64,000 bases of DNA, from the NCBI RefSeq assembly GCF_024756275.1, contig NZ_JANUGQ010000001.1:124001-188000 (forward strand). The letters run 5' to 3'. Made by a program: the position numbers and the translations under genes. The notes under the pieces were generated by a model that did not search any database, had not been told where the DNA came from, and saw nothing but the letters and a program-made list of their open reading frames with translations. Positions 44,035 through 52,487 of this stretch are shown piece after piece; the first letter of the stretch is position 1; each line of letters starts with the position of its first letter. This stretch comes from Streptomyces pyxinae (GTDB taxonomy: Bacteria > Actinomycetota > Actinomycetes > Streptomycetales > Streptomycetaceae).

Positions 44035-44906
44035 CCGCCGCCCACCCCCAGCCCCCGGCCCAGCAGCCGTACGCGCACCAGCAGCAGCCGTACCACCAGC
44101 AGCCGGGCGGATACGCCTACACCTCCCCCATCCCGCTGCGCCGCGCCCATCTCGGAGACGCGCTCGCCTCCGAGTGGACCAAGATCCGCTCGGTGCGCTC
44201 CACCCTGTGGACGCTGGGCGTCATGGTCGTCCTGATGGTGGGTGTCGGCCTGCTGGCCGCCGTCGCGGTCTCCGCCTCCGGTGCCGATCTGGAGGGCCAG
44301 TCGATCCTGCTGCTCGGCTTCTACGGGATGCTGCTCGGCTCCCTCTGCGTGGTGACCCTCGGCGTGCTCACCATCTCCTCCGAGTACGGCACCGGCATGA
44401 TCCGTACGACCCTGACGGCGAGCCCCAACCGCAGCCGGGTGCTGGCGGCCAAGGCGATCGTCTTCTTCCTGCTCGCCTTCACGGTCACCACGGTCACCGC
44501 CACCGTGGTCGGCATGGCGCAGAGCGCCATCGTGGACACCGGCTCGTCCACCGGCGAGGAGTGGCTGCGCGCCACCGTCGGCGCCGGGCTCTTCGTGGCC
44601 CTGCTGGGGCTGCTGTCGCTGGCCATCGGCGCGCTGGTGCGGCACTCGGCCGGCGCCATCACGGTCATGATCGGCGTGCTGCTGCTGCCGCTGGTGGCCG
44701 CCATGTTCATGTTCTCGGAACAGCTGGAGACCGTACGGCAGTTCCTGTTCGCGTACTCGGTGCCGAGCCTGCTGGTGGCCTTCTACGGCGACGCCGGGCT
44801 CACCGAGTCCGGGCCGCACGGCTGGACGCCGCTGCTGATCATGGCCGGGATCACCGCCGTGGCGCTGGCCGGGGCGTTCCTCGCCCTGGAGAAGCGCGAC
44901 GTCTGA
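44031..44906 (+). CDS. ABC transporter permease 2 with Gln/Pro/Tyr-rich N-terminus
   Basis: 291 residues. The first 35 are a Gln/Pro/Tyr-rich disordered segment (HQQQPYHQQPGGYAY), then the ABC-2 start SEWTKIRSVRSTLWTLG and six membrane segments, ending ALAGAFLALEKRDV. SEYGTGMIRTTLTASPNRSR matches the coupling loop of permease 1. The ATPase tail and this N-terminus are both low-complexity and both face the cytoplasm. Confidence 0.9.
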   Translation: MTAAHPQPPAQQPYAHQQQPYHQQPGGYAYTSPIPLRRAHLGDALASEWTKIRSVRSTLWTLGVMVVLMVGVGLLAAVAVSASGADLEGQSILLLGFYGMLLGSLCVVTLGVLTISSEYGTGMIRTTLTASPNRSRVLAAKAIVFFLLAFTVTTVTATVVGMAQSAIVDTGSSTGEEWLRATVGAGLFVALLGLLSLAIGALVRHSAGAITVMIGVLLLPLVAAMFMFSEQLETVRQFLFAYSVPSLLVAFYGDAGLTESGPHGWTPLLIMAGITAVALAGAFLALEKRDV

Positions 44907-44914
44907 GCCGCTCC

Positions 44915-44936
44915 GGGTCCCGGCCGGCCGGGACCC
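44915..44936. terminator. 22-bp perfect palindrome after ABC permease 2
   Basis: Half-site GGGTCCCGGCC and its exact mirror, 8 bp after the stop. It folds to a 9-bp stem with a 4-nt loop and lies between convergent genes. Confidence 0.55.
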
Positions 44937-44978
44937 GCGGCCGGGCCCGGCCGGCTCTTCGGCCCCGGGGCACGTGCC

Positions 44979-45335
44979 TCAGTGGCGTGGCGCGTTGCGG
45001 GACCGCTGCACCTTCGCGGTGCGGCGGTCCTTCGCGTTCCAGCACGCCTTGTGCCAGTGCCGGCGGTCGTCCACGCCGCCGTACTCCGGCCAGGCCACCA
45101 CATGGGCGACGCCGGAGGGGATCTCCTGGTCGCAGCCGGGGCAGCGGTAGCGCTTGGCGGTGGCGCCGCTGCCCGCCACATGCCGTACGGCCCACTCCTC
45201 GCCCTGCCAGGACTCGGTGCGCTGGAAACCGCCGTAGCGGTCGCCGCGCAGGGTGGCGCTCTCGGCGGACTCGGCGGAGCCGCCGGGTCCGGTGGGTTTC
45301 TCGCCGCCGCGGGGGCGGTTCCGGCGCGGGGACAC
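44979..45335 (-). CDS. Small protein with CxxC...HxxxC zinc-type motif
   Basis: 118 residues. The N-terminal 30 are basic and disordered (SPRRNRPRGGEKPTGPGG). The core has YRCPGCDQEIPSG ... DDRRHWHKACWNAKDR, a plausible Cys2-His-Cys zinc site. Some databases call homologues ATP/GTP-binding, which I cannot support since no P-loop is present. The GTG has GAGGTGA at 5 bp. A nucleic-acid or protein-binding role is possible. Confidence 0.7.
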   Translation of the reverse strand: MSPRRNRPRGGEKPTGPGGSAESAESATLRGDRYGGFQRTESWQGEEWAVRHVAGSGATAKRYRCPGCDQEIPSGVAHVVAWPEYGGVDDRRHWHKACWNAKDRRTAKVQRSRNAPRH

Positions 45336-45571
45336 GAGTCACCTCGAAGGCGGTCGGGGACAGGGCAGCACTACGGCGGACGTCCAGCCTACGGGCCGCG
45401 CCCGGGGGTATCCGTCACTTCGGAGCGACCGGGGAGTACGGGACGGCTCTTCCGTCCAGGTGAGTTACCGGACAATCGCAAGATCTTTGGGCCAGGCCGT
45501 TGCCTTTGGCACGTGTCGGGCGTTGTTGCCCATGAGAGGAGCCGCGTCGGCCGTCGAGGAGGCATGAGGCG

Positions 45572-46804
45572 ATGCGCGTGGGAACGTTCGTACTGGCGGC
45601 CCAGTTCCCGGGTCAGGAGGCGGGCGAGGCGCTGCACCGGGCGGTGCGGTCGGCCGTGGTCGCCGAGGAGAGCGGGCTGGACTCCGTCTGGCTGGCCGAG
45701 CACCACTTCGTACCGTACGGAGTCTGTCCCTCGGCCGTGACGCTCGCCGCCCAACTGCTGGGCCGGACCCGCCGTATCCGGGTGGGCACGGCGGTGAGCG
45801 TGCTGCCGACGGTCCATCCGGTGGCGCTGGGCGAGCAGGCGGCGCTGCTCCATCTGACCTCGGGCGGCCGGTTCTCGCTCGGGGTCGGGCGGGGCGGGCC
45901 CTGGGTGGACCTGGAGGTGTTCGGCGCGGGCCTGTCCGCGTACGAGCGGGGCTTCCCGGAGTCGCTGGAGCTGCTGCTGCGGTGGCTGCGCGAGCCCCGG
46001 GTGGGCGCCGGAGGCGAGCGCTACCGCTTCCGGGAGGTGGCGGTGGTGCCGCGCGCGGGTGAACTCGCCGGGTGCGCCGGCCACACCGGGCCGCACGACC
46101 CCGCCGGGCTCCGGGTCCTTCCCGGCGCCGGCCCCGGGCGGGCGGCCCTCCTCGGTGCCGGAGCAGCCGGCCCCGACGGCCCCAGCGGTCCGTACGGCGG
46201 CCCGGACGACCCGGCGGGACCGGAGGTGATCGTCGCCTGCACCTCGCCCGCGAGCGTCGGACTGGCCGCCCGGCACGGGCTGCCGATGCTGCTCGGGATG
46301 CACTGCGGCGACGAGGAGAAGGCGGAGATGACCGCCCGGTGGCGGACGGACGCGCGGGCGGCCGGGCATCCCCCGGAGACGGTCGCCCGCGTCGGCGCCC
46401 GGCATGTCTCGGCCGGGGTGGCACAGCTCGCCGACCGGACCGAGGACGCCCGGGAGACGCTGGTCAAGACGCTGCCCGGCTGGCTGAAGCAGGGGCTGGA
46501 CGCCCATGTGACGGTGGACGACCGGGTCCGGTCGATGCGCGACCCGGTGGCGTACACCGAGCTGCTCTGCCGGCTGCACCCGGTGGGCACCCCCCGGCTG
46601 GCGGCCGACCGGCTGGCGGCGACCGCCGAGCGGACCGGCATCACCCGGTTCGCGCTGCTGGTGGAGGGGTCGGGCCAGACCCTGGCCACCGAGGAGAACG
46701 TCCGGCGGCTGGGCGCCGAGGTGTTGCCGCTCCTCCCCGGGACCGAGGCCGGGGCCGGTGCCGGGACGGGGCCGGCGGCGGGCACCGGCGCTCCGGGGTG
46801 GTGA
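45572..46804 (+). CDS. Luciferase-like (LLM) flavin-dependent oxidoreductase
   Basis: 410 residues. Bacterial luciferase-like TIM-barrel pattern: MRVGTFVLAAQFPGQEAGEA, GLDSVWLAEHHFVPYG, RIRVGTAVSVLPTVHPVALGEQAALL and GRFSLGVGRGGPWVDLEVFG. The cofactor would be FMN or F420. An Ala/Gly-rich insertion lies near residues 170-205. AGGAGG is 9 bp before the ATG. The C-terminus runs into low-complexity DNA (15-bp repeats start at its stop codon). The substrate is unknown. Confidence 0.85.
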   Translation: MRVGTFVLAAQFPGQEAGEALHRAVRSAVVAEESGLDSVWLAEHHFVPYGVCPSAVTLAAQLLGRTRRIRVGTAVSVLPTVHPVALGEQAALLHLTSGGRFSLGVGRGGPWVDLEVFGAGLSAYERGFPESLELLLRWLREPRVGAGGERYRFREVAVVPRAGELAGCAGHTGPHDPAGLRVLPGAGPGRAALLGAGAAGPDGPSGPYGGPDDPAGPEVIVACTSPASVGLAARHGLPMLLGMHCGDEEKAEMTARWRTDARAAGHPPETVARVGARHVSAGVAQLADRTEDARETLVKTLPGWLKQGLDAHVTVDDRVRSMRDPVAYTELLCRLHPVGTPRLAADRLAATAERTGITRFALLVEGSGQTLATEENVRRLGAEVLPLLPGTEAGAGAGTGPAAGTGAPGW

Positions 46805-46970
46805 TCCGGTTCCCCGGTGCGGTGATCCGGTTGGTGCCGGCCCGTTCGCCGGTGATCCGCTGGGCGGTGATCCGCTCGGTGCCGACCCGCCCGGCGCCGA
46901 CCCGGTCGGCGGTGATCCGCTCGGTGGCGGTCCGGCCGATGGCGGTCCGGTCGGCGGTGATCGCTCCATG
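46800..46970. repeat. 15-bp minisatellite
   Basis: About ten diverged copies of GGTGATCCGCTCGGT, in exact 15-bp register from 46821 to 46955, with one interrupted copy at 46800-46814. In one plus-strand frame they read G-D-P-L-G pentapeptides. It begins at the stop codon of the LLM gene and lies between convergent genes. Confidence 0.8.
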
Positions 46971-47104
46971 GCGGTCCGGCCGGCGGTGATCCGGTTGGTG
47001 GCGGCGGTGGCCGTGCGGCCCGGCGGACGGGCCGGGTACGGCCGCTCCGGCGCCCCCGCCCGGCGCTCCCCGGGCACGAGGCGCCGGAGCGGCGGCACAC
47101 GGCG
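46805..47104. other. 300-bp gap between LLM gene and SCO5389-type gene
   Basis: Over half is the 15-bp minisatellite; the rest is GC-rich with no recognised element. Confidence 0.6.
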
Positions 47105-47497
47105 TCAGCAGTCCCGGAGTTCGGGCGACTGGTTGAGGAGCTGAGCCCGTACGGAGGTGAAGCGGGCGAGCCGTTCGTCCACCGAGGAATCCAGCGGGAA
47201 GACCGCGACCCGGTGACAGTTCTGGAAGGCCAGCCGGACGCCGAAGTGCCGCTGGAGCGCACCCCGGATCGCGTCACTCGCCAGCGCGCGGAGCAGCTGG
47301 CCCCGGGCCTGCTCGTCCGGCGGCGGCGTCTGGTTGTCGGCGAACGCGCCGCCGTCCACCTTCTGCTGGGCCACCAGAGAACTGATCAGCTCCCATGCGT
47401 AGGGCAGGGAGGTCCGGACGCAGTCGACGAAGTCGGCTTCGTCGACCTCGCCTCGCTCGGCCTGTTCCAACAGCGCCGGTGAGACGTCGAGCGACAT
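47105..47497 (-). CDS. SCO5389-family conserved hypothetical protein
   Basis: 130 residues, all-helical in appearance, with no membrane segment: SLDVSPALLEQAERGEVDEADFVDCVRTSLPYAW, SDAIRGALQRHFGVRLAFQNCHRVAVFP and a C-terminus with RAQLLNQSPELRDC. It has Cys residues in DCVR, NCHR and at the end. It matches an actinobacterial family of unknown function found beside nucS. GAGAGGAGAA precedes the ATG. It is divergent from nucS. Confidence 0.8.
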   Translation of the reverse strand: MSLDVSPALLEQAERGEVDEADFVDCVRTSLPYAWELISSLVAQQKVDGGAFADNQTPPPDEQARGQLLRALASDAIRGALQRHFGVRLAFQNCHRVAVFPLDSSVDERLARFTSVRAQLLNQSPELRDC

Positions 47498-47701
47498 GGG
47501 TTCTCCTCTCGCGACCCCGGGGCCCGGGGTCTTACGGGCAAGGGACGGAGCGCGCCGGCGCGCGACGGAGCGTGCACGACCGGCGACCTCCCGCGTCCAC
47601 GGTATGCGCGCCGCCGGGACGGCACCAGGCGAACGGGGCCACAACCGGCCATGCAGGTAAGGGGATTTAGGGCCGAATCGCGCGGAAGCGGAGGTGTCGA
47701 G

Positions 47702-47707
47702 TAGCGT
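47702..47707 (+). promoter_or_regulatory. Candidate -10 of nucS
   Basis: TAGCGT, 8 nt before the nucS ATG, with no Shine-Dalgarno between. Confidence 0.4.
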
Positions 47708-47715
47708 TGCGCACC

Positions 47716-48378
47716 ATGCGTCTCGTCATCGCCCGTTGCTCCGTGGACTACGCGGGGCGGCTCACCGCCCATCTGCCCTCCGCCCCCCGTCTGATCCTGG
47801 TCAAGGCAGACGGCAGTGTCTCGATCCATGCGGACGACCGGGCGTACAAACCGCTCAACTGGATGTCGCCGCCCTGCACCCTGAAGGAGGGCGAGGACAA
47901 CGTCTGGACGGTCGTCAACAAGGCGGGCGAGAAACTGATCATCACCATGGAGGAGGTCCTCCATGACTCCTCGCACGAGCTCGGTGTCGACCCCGGGCTC
48001 ATCAAGGACGGCGTGGAGGCGCACCTCCAGGAGCTGCTCGCGGACCGGATCGAGACCCTGGGCGACGGCTACACCCTGATCCGCCGCGAGTACATGACCG
48101 CGATCGGCCCGGTGGACATCCTCTGCCGGGACTGCGACGGGGCGACCGTGGCGGTGGAGATCAAGCGGCGCGGCGAGATCGACGGCGTGGAGCAGCTGAC
48201 CCGGTATCTGGAGCTGCTCAACCGCGATCCGCACCTGGCCCCGGTCAAGGGCATCTTCGCGGCCCAGGAGATCAAGCCGCAGGCCCGGGTGCTGGCCACC
48301 GACCGGGGCATCGGCTGCGTGATCCTGGACTACAACGCGATGCGCGGCATCGAGGACGACAAGCTGCGGCTGTTCTGA
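47716..48378 (+). CDS. nucS: Endonuclease NucS (EndoMS)
   Basis: 220 residues. An N-terminal beta-sandwich ([43 protein letters not shown]) is followed by a C-terminal nuclease domain with [26 protein letters not shown] and ILDYNAMRG. The catalytic core D...ExK is intact. NucS cuts at mismatches and is the non-canonical mismatch repair enzyme of Actinobacteria lacking MutS/MutL; it acts with the beta clamp. A leaderless start is likely. It is followed by a strong terminator. Confidence 0.95.
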   Translation: MRLVIARCSVDYAGRLTAHLPSAPRLILVKADGSVSIHADDRAYKPLNWMSPPCTLKEGEDNVWTVVNKAGEKLIITMEEVLHDSSHELGVDPGLIKDGVEAHLQELLADRIETLGDGYTLIRREYMTAIGPVDILCRDCDGATVAVEIKRRGEIDGVEQLTRYLELLNRDPHLAPVKGIFAAQEIKPQARVLATDRGIGCVILDYNAMRGIEDDKLRLF

Positions 48379-48442
48379 CCGCCCCGGCGGCCACGGCGAC
48401 GGCTGCCTCTGTGGCCGTACGGCCGCCCCTCCGCCGCTGACC

Positions 48443-48473
48443 GGTGCCCCGGTGGCCTCGCCACCGGGGCACC
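48443..48473. terminator. Bidirectional hairpin between nucS and the NTPase gene
   Basis: Perfect 13-bp stem GGTGCCCCGGTGG / CCACCGGGGCACC, 5-nt loop, 65 bp after nucS and before the end of the convergent gene. Confidence 0.8.
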
Positions 48474-48498
48474 CGTACGCCCGGGGCCGGGCGGCGGG

Positions 48499-51400
48499 TC
48501 AGGCGGCCGAGCCGCTGGGGGCGGGGCCGGCGGAGGTGACGGACGCGGAGGCGGAGGCGGACGAACCGCCGCCGGAGCCGCCGCTGGTGGGCGAGCCACT
48601 CGTCGATGAACCGGTCGAACCGGAGGACCCGCCGGAGCCGCCGTTGGTGGAGCCGCCGGCCGCCCCGCCGCTCCCGGTGGAACCGCCGGTGGAGCCGCTC
48701 GTCGTGCCGCCGGCGCCACCCGTCCCGCCGGCACCGCCCGAGCCGCCGGTCTGGCCGCCGGCCGGGTTGCCGCCCGTCTGACCGCCCTCGGTGCCGGTGC
48801 CGCCCTGGGTGCCGCCGGACTGGTCGCCGCCGCTCCCGGAGCCGCCCGTACCGCCCGAGCCGCCGGTGCCGCCCGAGCCGCCGGTGCCACTCGTCGTGCC
48901 GCCGCTCCCGGTGGAGCCGCTGCCGCCGGTGGACGTACCGCCGCCGGACGGGCTGCCGCTGGGGCCGCCGGACGCCGAGCCGGAGGTGCCGGCCGAGGGG
49001 CTGCCCGAGCCCGGGCCACCGGTGTTTCCCGAGCCGGTCGGGTCCTCGCCGGGGGCCGACGGGGAGCCGGCCGTCCCGGTCTCGCCCGGAGTGCCCGGGG
49101 AGGTCCGGCCGCCGGAGCCCCCGGTGCCGCCCTGGCCGCCGGAGGTGCCGTCGCCCGGGCGGTAGGTGCTGTCGCCCGGGTCGCCGCCGGGGTCCTCGGT
49201 GGCCGGGTCGGCCGAGCCGGTGCCGGACGGGTCGGCGGACTGCCTGGAGGTGGTCCGGTCGGACACCTCCGTGCTGTTCTTGGTCCCGGAGGTCGCGCCG
49301 AGCGTCACCACGGTGCCCAGCACCGCCGCGAGCAGGGCGCCCGTCACGGCCGCGACCAGGTTCCGCCGGGCCCCCGTGAGGATGGCGCGCCGGGCCCAGG
49401 CTCCGCGCCCGCCCCGCACCCGGGGAGCCACCCGGGTGGGCGCCGCGCCGGTTCCGTGACCCGGCGTCCCGGTGCCCCCGCCGGGGGTGGCGGCGCCCGG
49501 GGAGCCGCCCGCGCCCGCCGGTACCGGCACCGCGCCGGTGGCGAGCCCGGAGCCAGGACCGGCGGCCGGCCCCGCGACCGCGCCGTGCCCGTGCCCGGGG
49601 ACCGCGCCCGGCACCGTACCGGCACTCAGCACCGCTCCCGCCGCGCCCCGGGCGCCCCCGGCCGTGCCGTCGCCGGGGGGCGCCGCCTCCGGGGGACGGG
49701 CCTCCCGGTACGGCGCCGGGACCGGGTCGGGGTCCCCGCCCGGCAGGAAGCCCCGCTCCCGGTCGGCCACCAGCGCCAGCGCCCGGCGCCCGGCGACGGC
49801 ACCCGGCTTGTCGGCCAGCGCGCCGCGCATGCCGATGGACGCCTCCAGTTCGGCGCGGGCCCGCTCCAGGTTCCCGGCGCAGAGCGCGAGGACGCCCAGC
49901 TCGTGGTGGAAGTACGCCTCCTCGGCCACCTCGCCCGCGATCCGCGCGGCCTCCTGACCGGTGCGCAGCGCCCGTTCCCAGGCGCCCCAGTGCGGCCCGG
50001 CGGCGAAGGCGGGGGCGGCTCCGCGCGCCAGCAGCACCGCCGCGCTCGCGTGTCCCGCCTCGCTGCCGGGCACCAGCGCGGCCATGGCGGCCAGCACCGC
50101 GTCGGCCTCGGCGGCGGCCCGCTCGGGTGCCACCGACGGATGGGCGACCCACCAGGCGTAGTGCTGGGCGGCGGTGTGGGCGCGGGCGGCGGACCCGTCC
50201 GCGTACCCGCCGTCGGCCAACTGCTCCAGCACCCCGGCCGCCAGCCGGTAGCGGGTGCCGACGGGCGTCAGCAGTCCGGCGCGCAGCAGCTCGCCGACGG
50301 CGGCGTCGGCGCGGGTGTCACCGGTGAGGGCCGGGAGGTGGGCCTGGTGCGGCACCTCGCCGCCGAGCGCCACCGCGAAGCGCAGGGTGTCCCGGGCGGC
50401 GTCGCTCATCCGGGCGGCGAGCGGCCGGGCGGGCGCGGCGCCCTCGCCCAGGGCCGGCAGCGCCCGGGCGCCGGTGAACACGTCGTCGTCGGCCGGGTCC
50501 CCGGCGGTGTCGTCGGCGGCGCCGTCGTCCGGCGCTCCGTGCAGTTCGTCGTGGCGCCGCAGCAGCGCGCCGGCCTGGACGAAGCCGCGCGGCAGTCCGT
50601 CGGACGCGAACCAGAGGTCGCCCGCCCAGCTCACCTCGTCCTCGGTGAGCGGCCTGCCGACCGTGTCCGCCAGCAGCTCCAGCGCCGCCGGCCGGGTCAG
50701 CCCGGTCAGCACCACCTCGTCGAGCGGCGCGCCGGCGGGCCCCTCCGCCCCGGGCGGCCCGGCGAGCACGAAGGCGCACTCGGGCGCGGCGTCCAGCAGC
50801 TCGTCCAGCGCGGCGCCGTCGAGCTCCAGGTCGTCCACGAGGACGATCGCCCCGGTCTCCCGGACGGCGGCGGCGAGCGCGGCACGGTCCGGGCGGTAGC
50901 CGGGGGTGTGCCGGACGGCCGCGTGAATCGCGTACAGCAGCTCGGCCGGGGTGCGGTGATGGCCGGAGAGCCGGATCACCCCGTCGGGCGCGGTGCCGGC
51001 GCACTCCGCCGCCACGGCGTCGAGCAGTGCGGTGCGCCCGGAGCCGGCCGGCCCGGTCAGCCGCGCCGAGCGGCCGCGCTCCAGCAGCCGCACCAGCCGG
51101 TCGAGTTCCTCCGCCCGCTCCAGCAGCCGCACCGGCGGCGCGGCCGGACCCGGCGGCACCGGGGGCGCGGCGGCACGCGAGAGTTCGGCGCGCTCCTCGG
51201 CGGTGCGGCGGCGGGGCTCCCCGGGCCGGCGGCCGGGCGGGCAGGGCTCTATCTCGCTGCCGTCGACGGGGTTGACGGTGAGCAGCAGATCGCCGGTGAC
51301 CAGTTGCGCGGTACGGGCGCGGCCGGGCGGGCCGCCCTTGGCCCCCTTGGTGAGCGCGTGCGAGGCGGCGCCGCGTCCGGCGGCCGGGGCGCCGGCGACG

Positions 51401-51507
51401 CGGTCACCCGGGCGATGCTCGGTACGGTCGGCGTGGCTGCCCTGTTCGCGGTGGTTGCCGTGTTCGCCTTCGCCGTGGTCTCCGGCTGCCCGGTTGATCG
51501 GGTCCAT
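48499..51507 (-). CDS. STAND-like NTPase with TPR-like region, membrane anchor and Gly/Ser/Thr tail
   Basis: 1002 residues. Residues 1-125 are hydrophilic and contain LVTGDLLLTVNPVDGSEIEP. An AAA/NB-ARC-like module follows (P-loop GPAGSGRT near 152-159, Walker B IVLVDDLEL), then a helical domain with TPR-like stretches (AYFHHELGVLALCAGNLERARAEL). After a Pro/Gly linker a membrane segment near 718-740 (VTGALLAAVLGTVVTLGA) leads to about 260 residues of almost pure Gly, Ser, Thr. The NTPase would be cytoplasmic and the tail outside, possibly crossing the wall. The ATG has GGGAGC. Its signal or effector is unknown. Confidence 0.8.
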   Translation of the reverse strand: MDPINRAAGDHGEGEHGNHREQGSHADRTEHRPGDRVAGAPAAGRGAASHALTKGAKGGPPGRARTAQLVTGDLLLTVNPVDGSEIEPCPPGRRPGEPRRRTAEERAELSRAAAPPVPPGPAAPPVRLLERAEELDRLVRLLERGRSARLTGPAGSGRTALLDAVAAECAGTAPDGVIRLSGHHRTPAELLYAIHAAVRHTPGYRPDRAALAAAVRETGAIVLVDDLELDGAALDELLDAAPECAFVLAGPPGAEGPAGAPLDEVVLTGLTRPAALELLADTVGRPLTEDEVSWAGDLWFASDGLPRGFVQAGALLRRHDELHGAPDDGAADDTAGDPADDDVFTGARALPALGEGAAPARPLAARMSDAARDTLRFAVALGGEVPHQAHLPALTGDTRADAAVGELLRAGLLTPVGTRYRLAAGVLEQLADGGYADGSAARAHTAAQHYAWWVAHPSVAPERAAAEADAVLAAMAALVPGSEAGHASAAVLLARGAAPAFAAGPHWGAWERALRTGQEAARIAGEVAEEAYFHHELGVLALCAGNLERARAELEASIGMRGALADKPGAVAGRRALALVADRERGFLPGGDPDPVPAPYREARPPEAAPPGDGTAGGARGAAGAVLSAGTVPGAVPGHGHGAVAGPAAGPGSGLATGAVPVPAGAGGSPGAATPGGGTGTPGHGTGAAPTRVAPRVRGGRGAWARRAILTGARRNLVAAVTGALLAAVLGTVVTLGATSGTKNSTEVSDRTTSRQSADPSGTGSADPATEDPGGDPGDSTYRPGDGTSGGQGGTGGSGGRTSPGTPGETGTAGSPSAPGEDPTGSGNTGGPGSGSPSAGTSGSASGGPSGSPSGGGTSTGGSGSTGSGGTTSGTGGSGGTGGSGGTGGSGSGGDQSGGTQGGTGTEGGQTGGNPAGGQTGGSGGAGGTGGAGGTTSGSTGGSTGSGGAAGGSTNGGSGGSSGSTGSSTSGSPTSGGSGGGSSASASASVTSAGPAPSGSAA

Positions 51508-51945
51508 GGTCAAAGCTCCCAAAAGCGTCGCGCGCCGAAGCCCCTCCCGGCCGTTCTGCACGCCTTCTGTCGCTTCTGGTCCGGTGCCCGCCGTGTGGGT
51601 CGTCATTCGGCAGTCGTTCGAAACCCTAGACGCTCACCCGGATTCCCGGAACATCCGGGGGCGGCTCTGCCCAAGACTTCACGTTCCGTTGGGTTTTGCG
51701 AGGATCGCGCGGTCCGCGCGCCTCACCCGGACGGCGGTTCCCGCCCGTACTCCCGCCGTGCGTACCGGTCCACGGCGCCATGCCGCCGTCCCGTACACCC
51801 CGAGCCGTAGGCCCGGATCCCGTACGCCGCGATCCCGTGCGCCAGGACCGGGCCGCGCCCCGGGGCCGTACCCGTCCCGGCGTCCCGGAGCCGTACGCCC
51901 GGTCCCGGTACGCCCCTCCTCCGCCCCCGGGGGCATCGGCTCAGC
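51508..51945. other. 438-bp intergenic region upstream of the NTPase gene
   Basis: No protein-like frame. It contains degenerate CCGTACGCC-type repeats (about 51780-51920). An inverted repeat CCCGGAT-N9-ATCCGGG (51637-51659) lies next to a minus-strand -10-like TAGGGT (51623-51628), a plausible regulated promoter for the NTPase. Confidence 0.4.
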
Positions 51946-52269
51946 TCAGACGCGGGGAAGCGTTTCCGCCGCGATACCGCCCTCGATGGCGAGGATGCGG
52001 TGCAGCCGGGTGGCCACCAGCAGGCGCTGCAACTGCGGCGGCACCCCGCGCAGCACGAGCCGGCGGCCGCACCGCCCGGCCCGGCGGTGGGCGCCCATGA
52101 TGACCCCGAGCCCGGTGGCGTCCCAGGAGTCGAGGCCGGTGAGGTCGAGGACCAGGTCTCCGGAACCGTCGTCCACAGCCGAATGCAGGACCGTACGGGC
52201 GTCCGCCGCGCTGCGGACGTCGAGGCGGCCCCCGACGACCAGCTCGGCATGGTCGCCCCTGATGTGCAT
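51946..52269 (-). CDS. STAS-domain anti-sigma-factor antagonist
   Basis: 107 residues from the ATG at 52269, which has AGGGGAG at 5 bp; an upstream GTG (52305) would add 12 residues. STAS fold: AELVVGGRLDVRSAADARTVL, then GDLVLDLTGLDSWDATGLGVIMGAHRRA with the conserved Ser/Asp-Ala-Thr-Gly phospho-site region (phospho-acceptor position T or S in DSWDATG). It would bind an RsbW/SpoIIAB-type kinase to release a sigma factor. Neither kinase nor sigma factor is encoded nearby. Confidence 0.88.
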   Translation of the reverse strand: MHIRGDHAELVVGGRLDVRSAADARTVLHSAVDDGSGDLVLDLTGLDSWDATGLGVIMGAHRRAGRCGRRLVLRGVPPQLQRLLVATRLHRILAIEGGIAAETLPRV

Positions 52270-52487
52270 ATGCGCTCCCCTGGAGTGCGTCGTTTCCGTC
52301 GTCACGTCTTTCTATGCATCAACTTGACTGTGCCGCAGACACAGCAGTTGCGCCTTGTAAGCGAACCGATACCGAAATCACCCGGACGGGTGAGGTCGCA
52401 CCACGGGGCCGACCGCGCGGAACCGGCCGGGTCCCCGGTGGACGGGGGCCCGGCACGGTGCACCCGGGGCGGCGCCCGGGGCGGGAA

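Noticed and set aside
45389..47098. 569-residue minus-strand frame over the LLM gene
   Set aside because: Pro/Gly/Ser-rich shadow; the plus-strand frame has clear luciferase-like motifs and a Shine-Dalgarno.
48272..50152. 626-residue minus-strand frame and long plus-strand frames over the Gly/Ser/Thr tail
   Set aside because: Low-complexity shadows of the NTPase tail; no start signal or domain.
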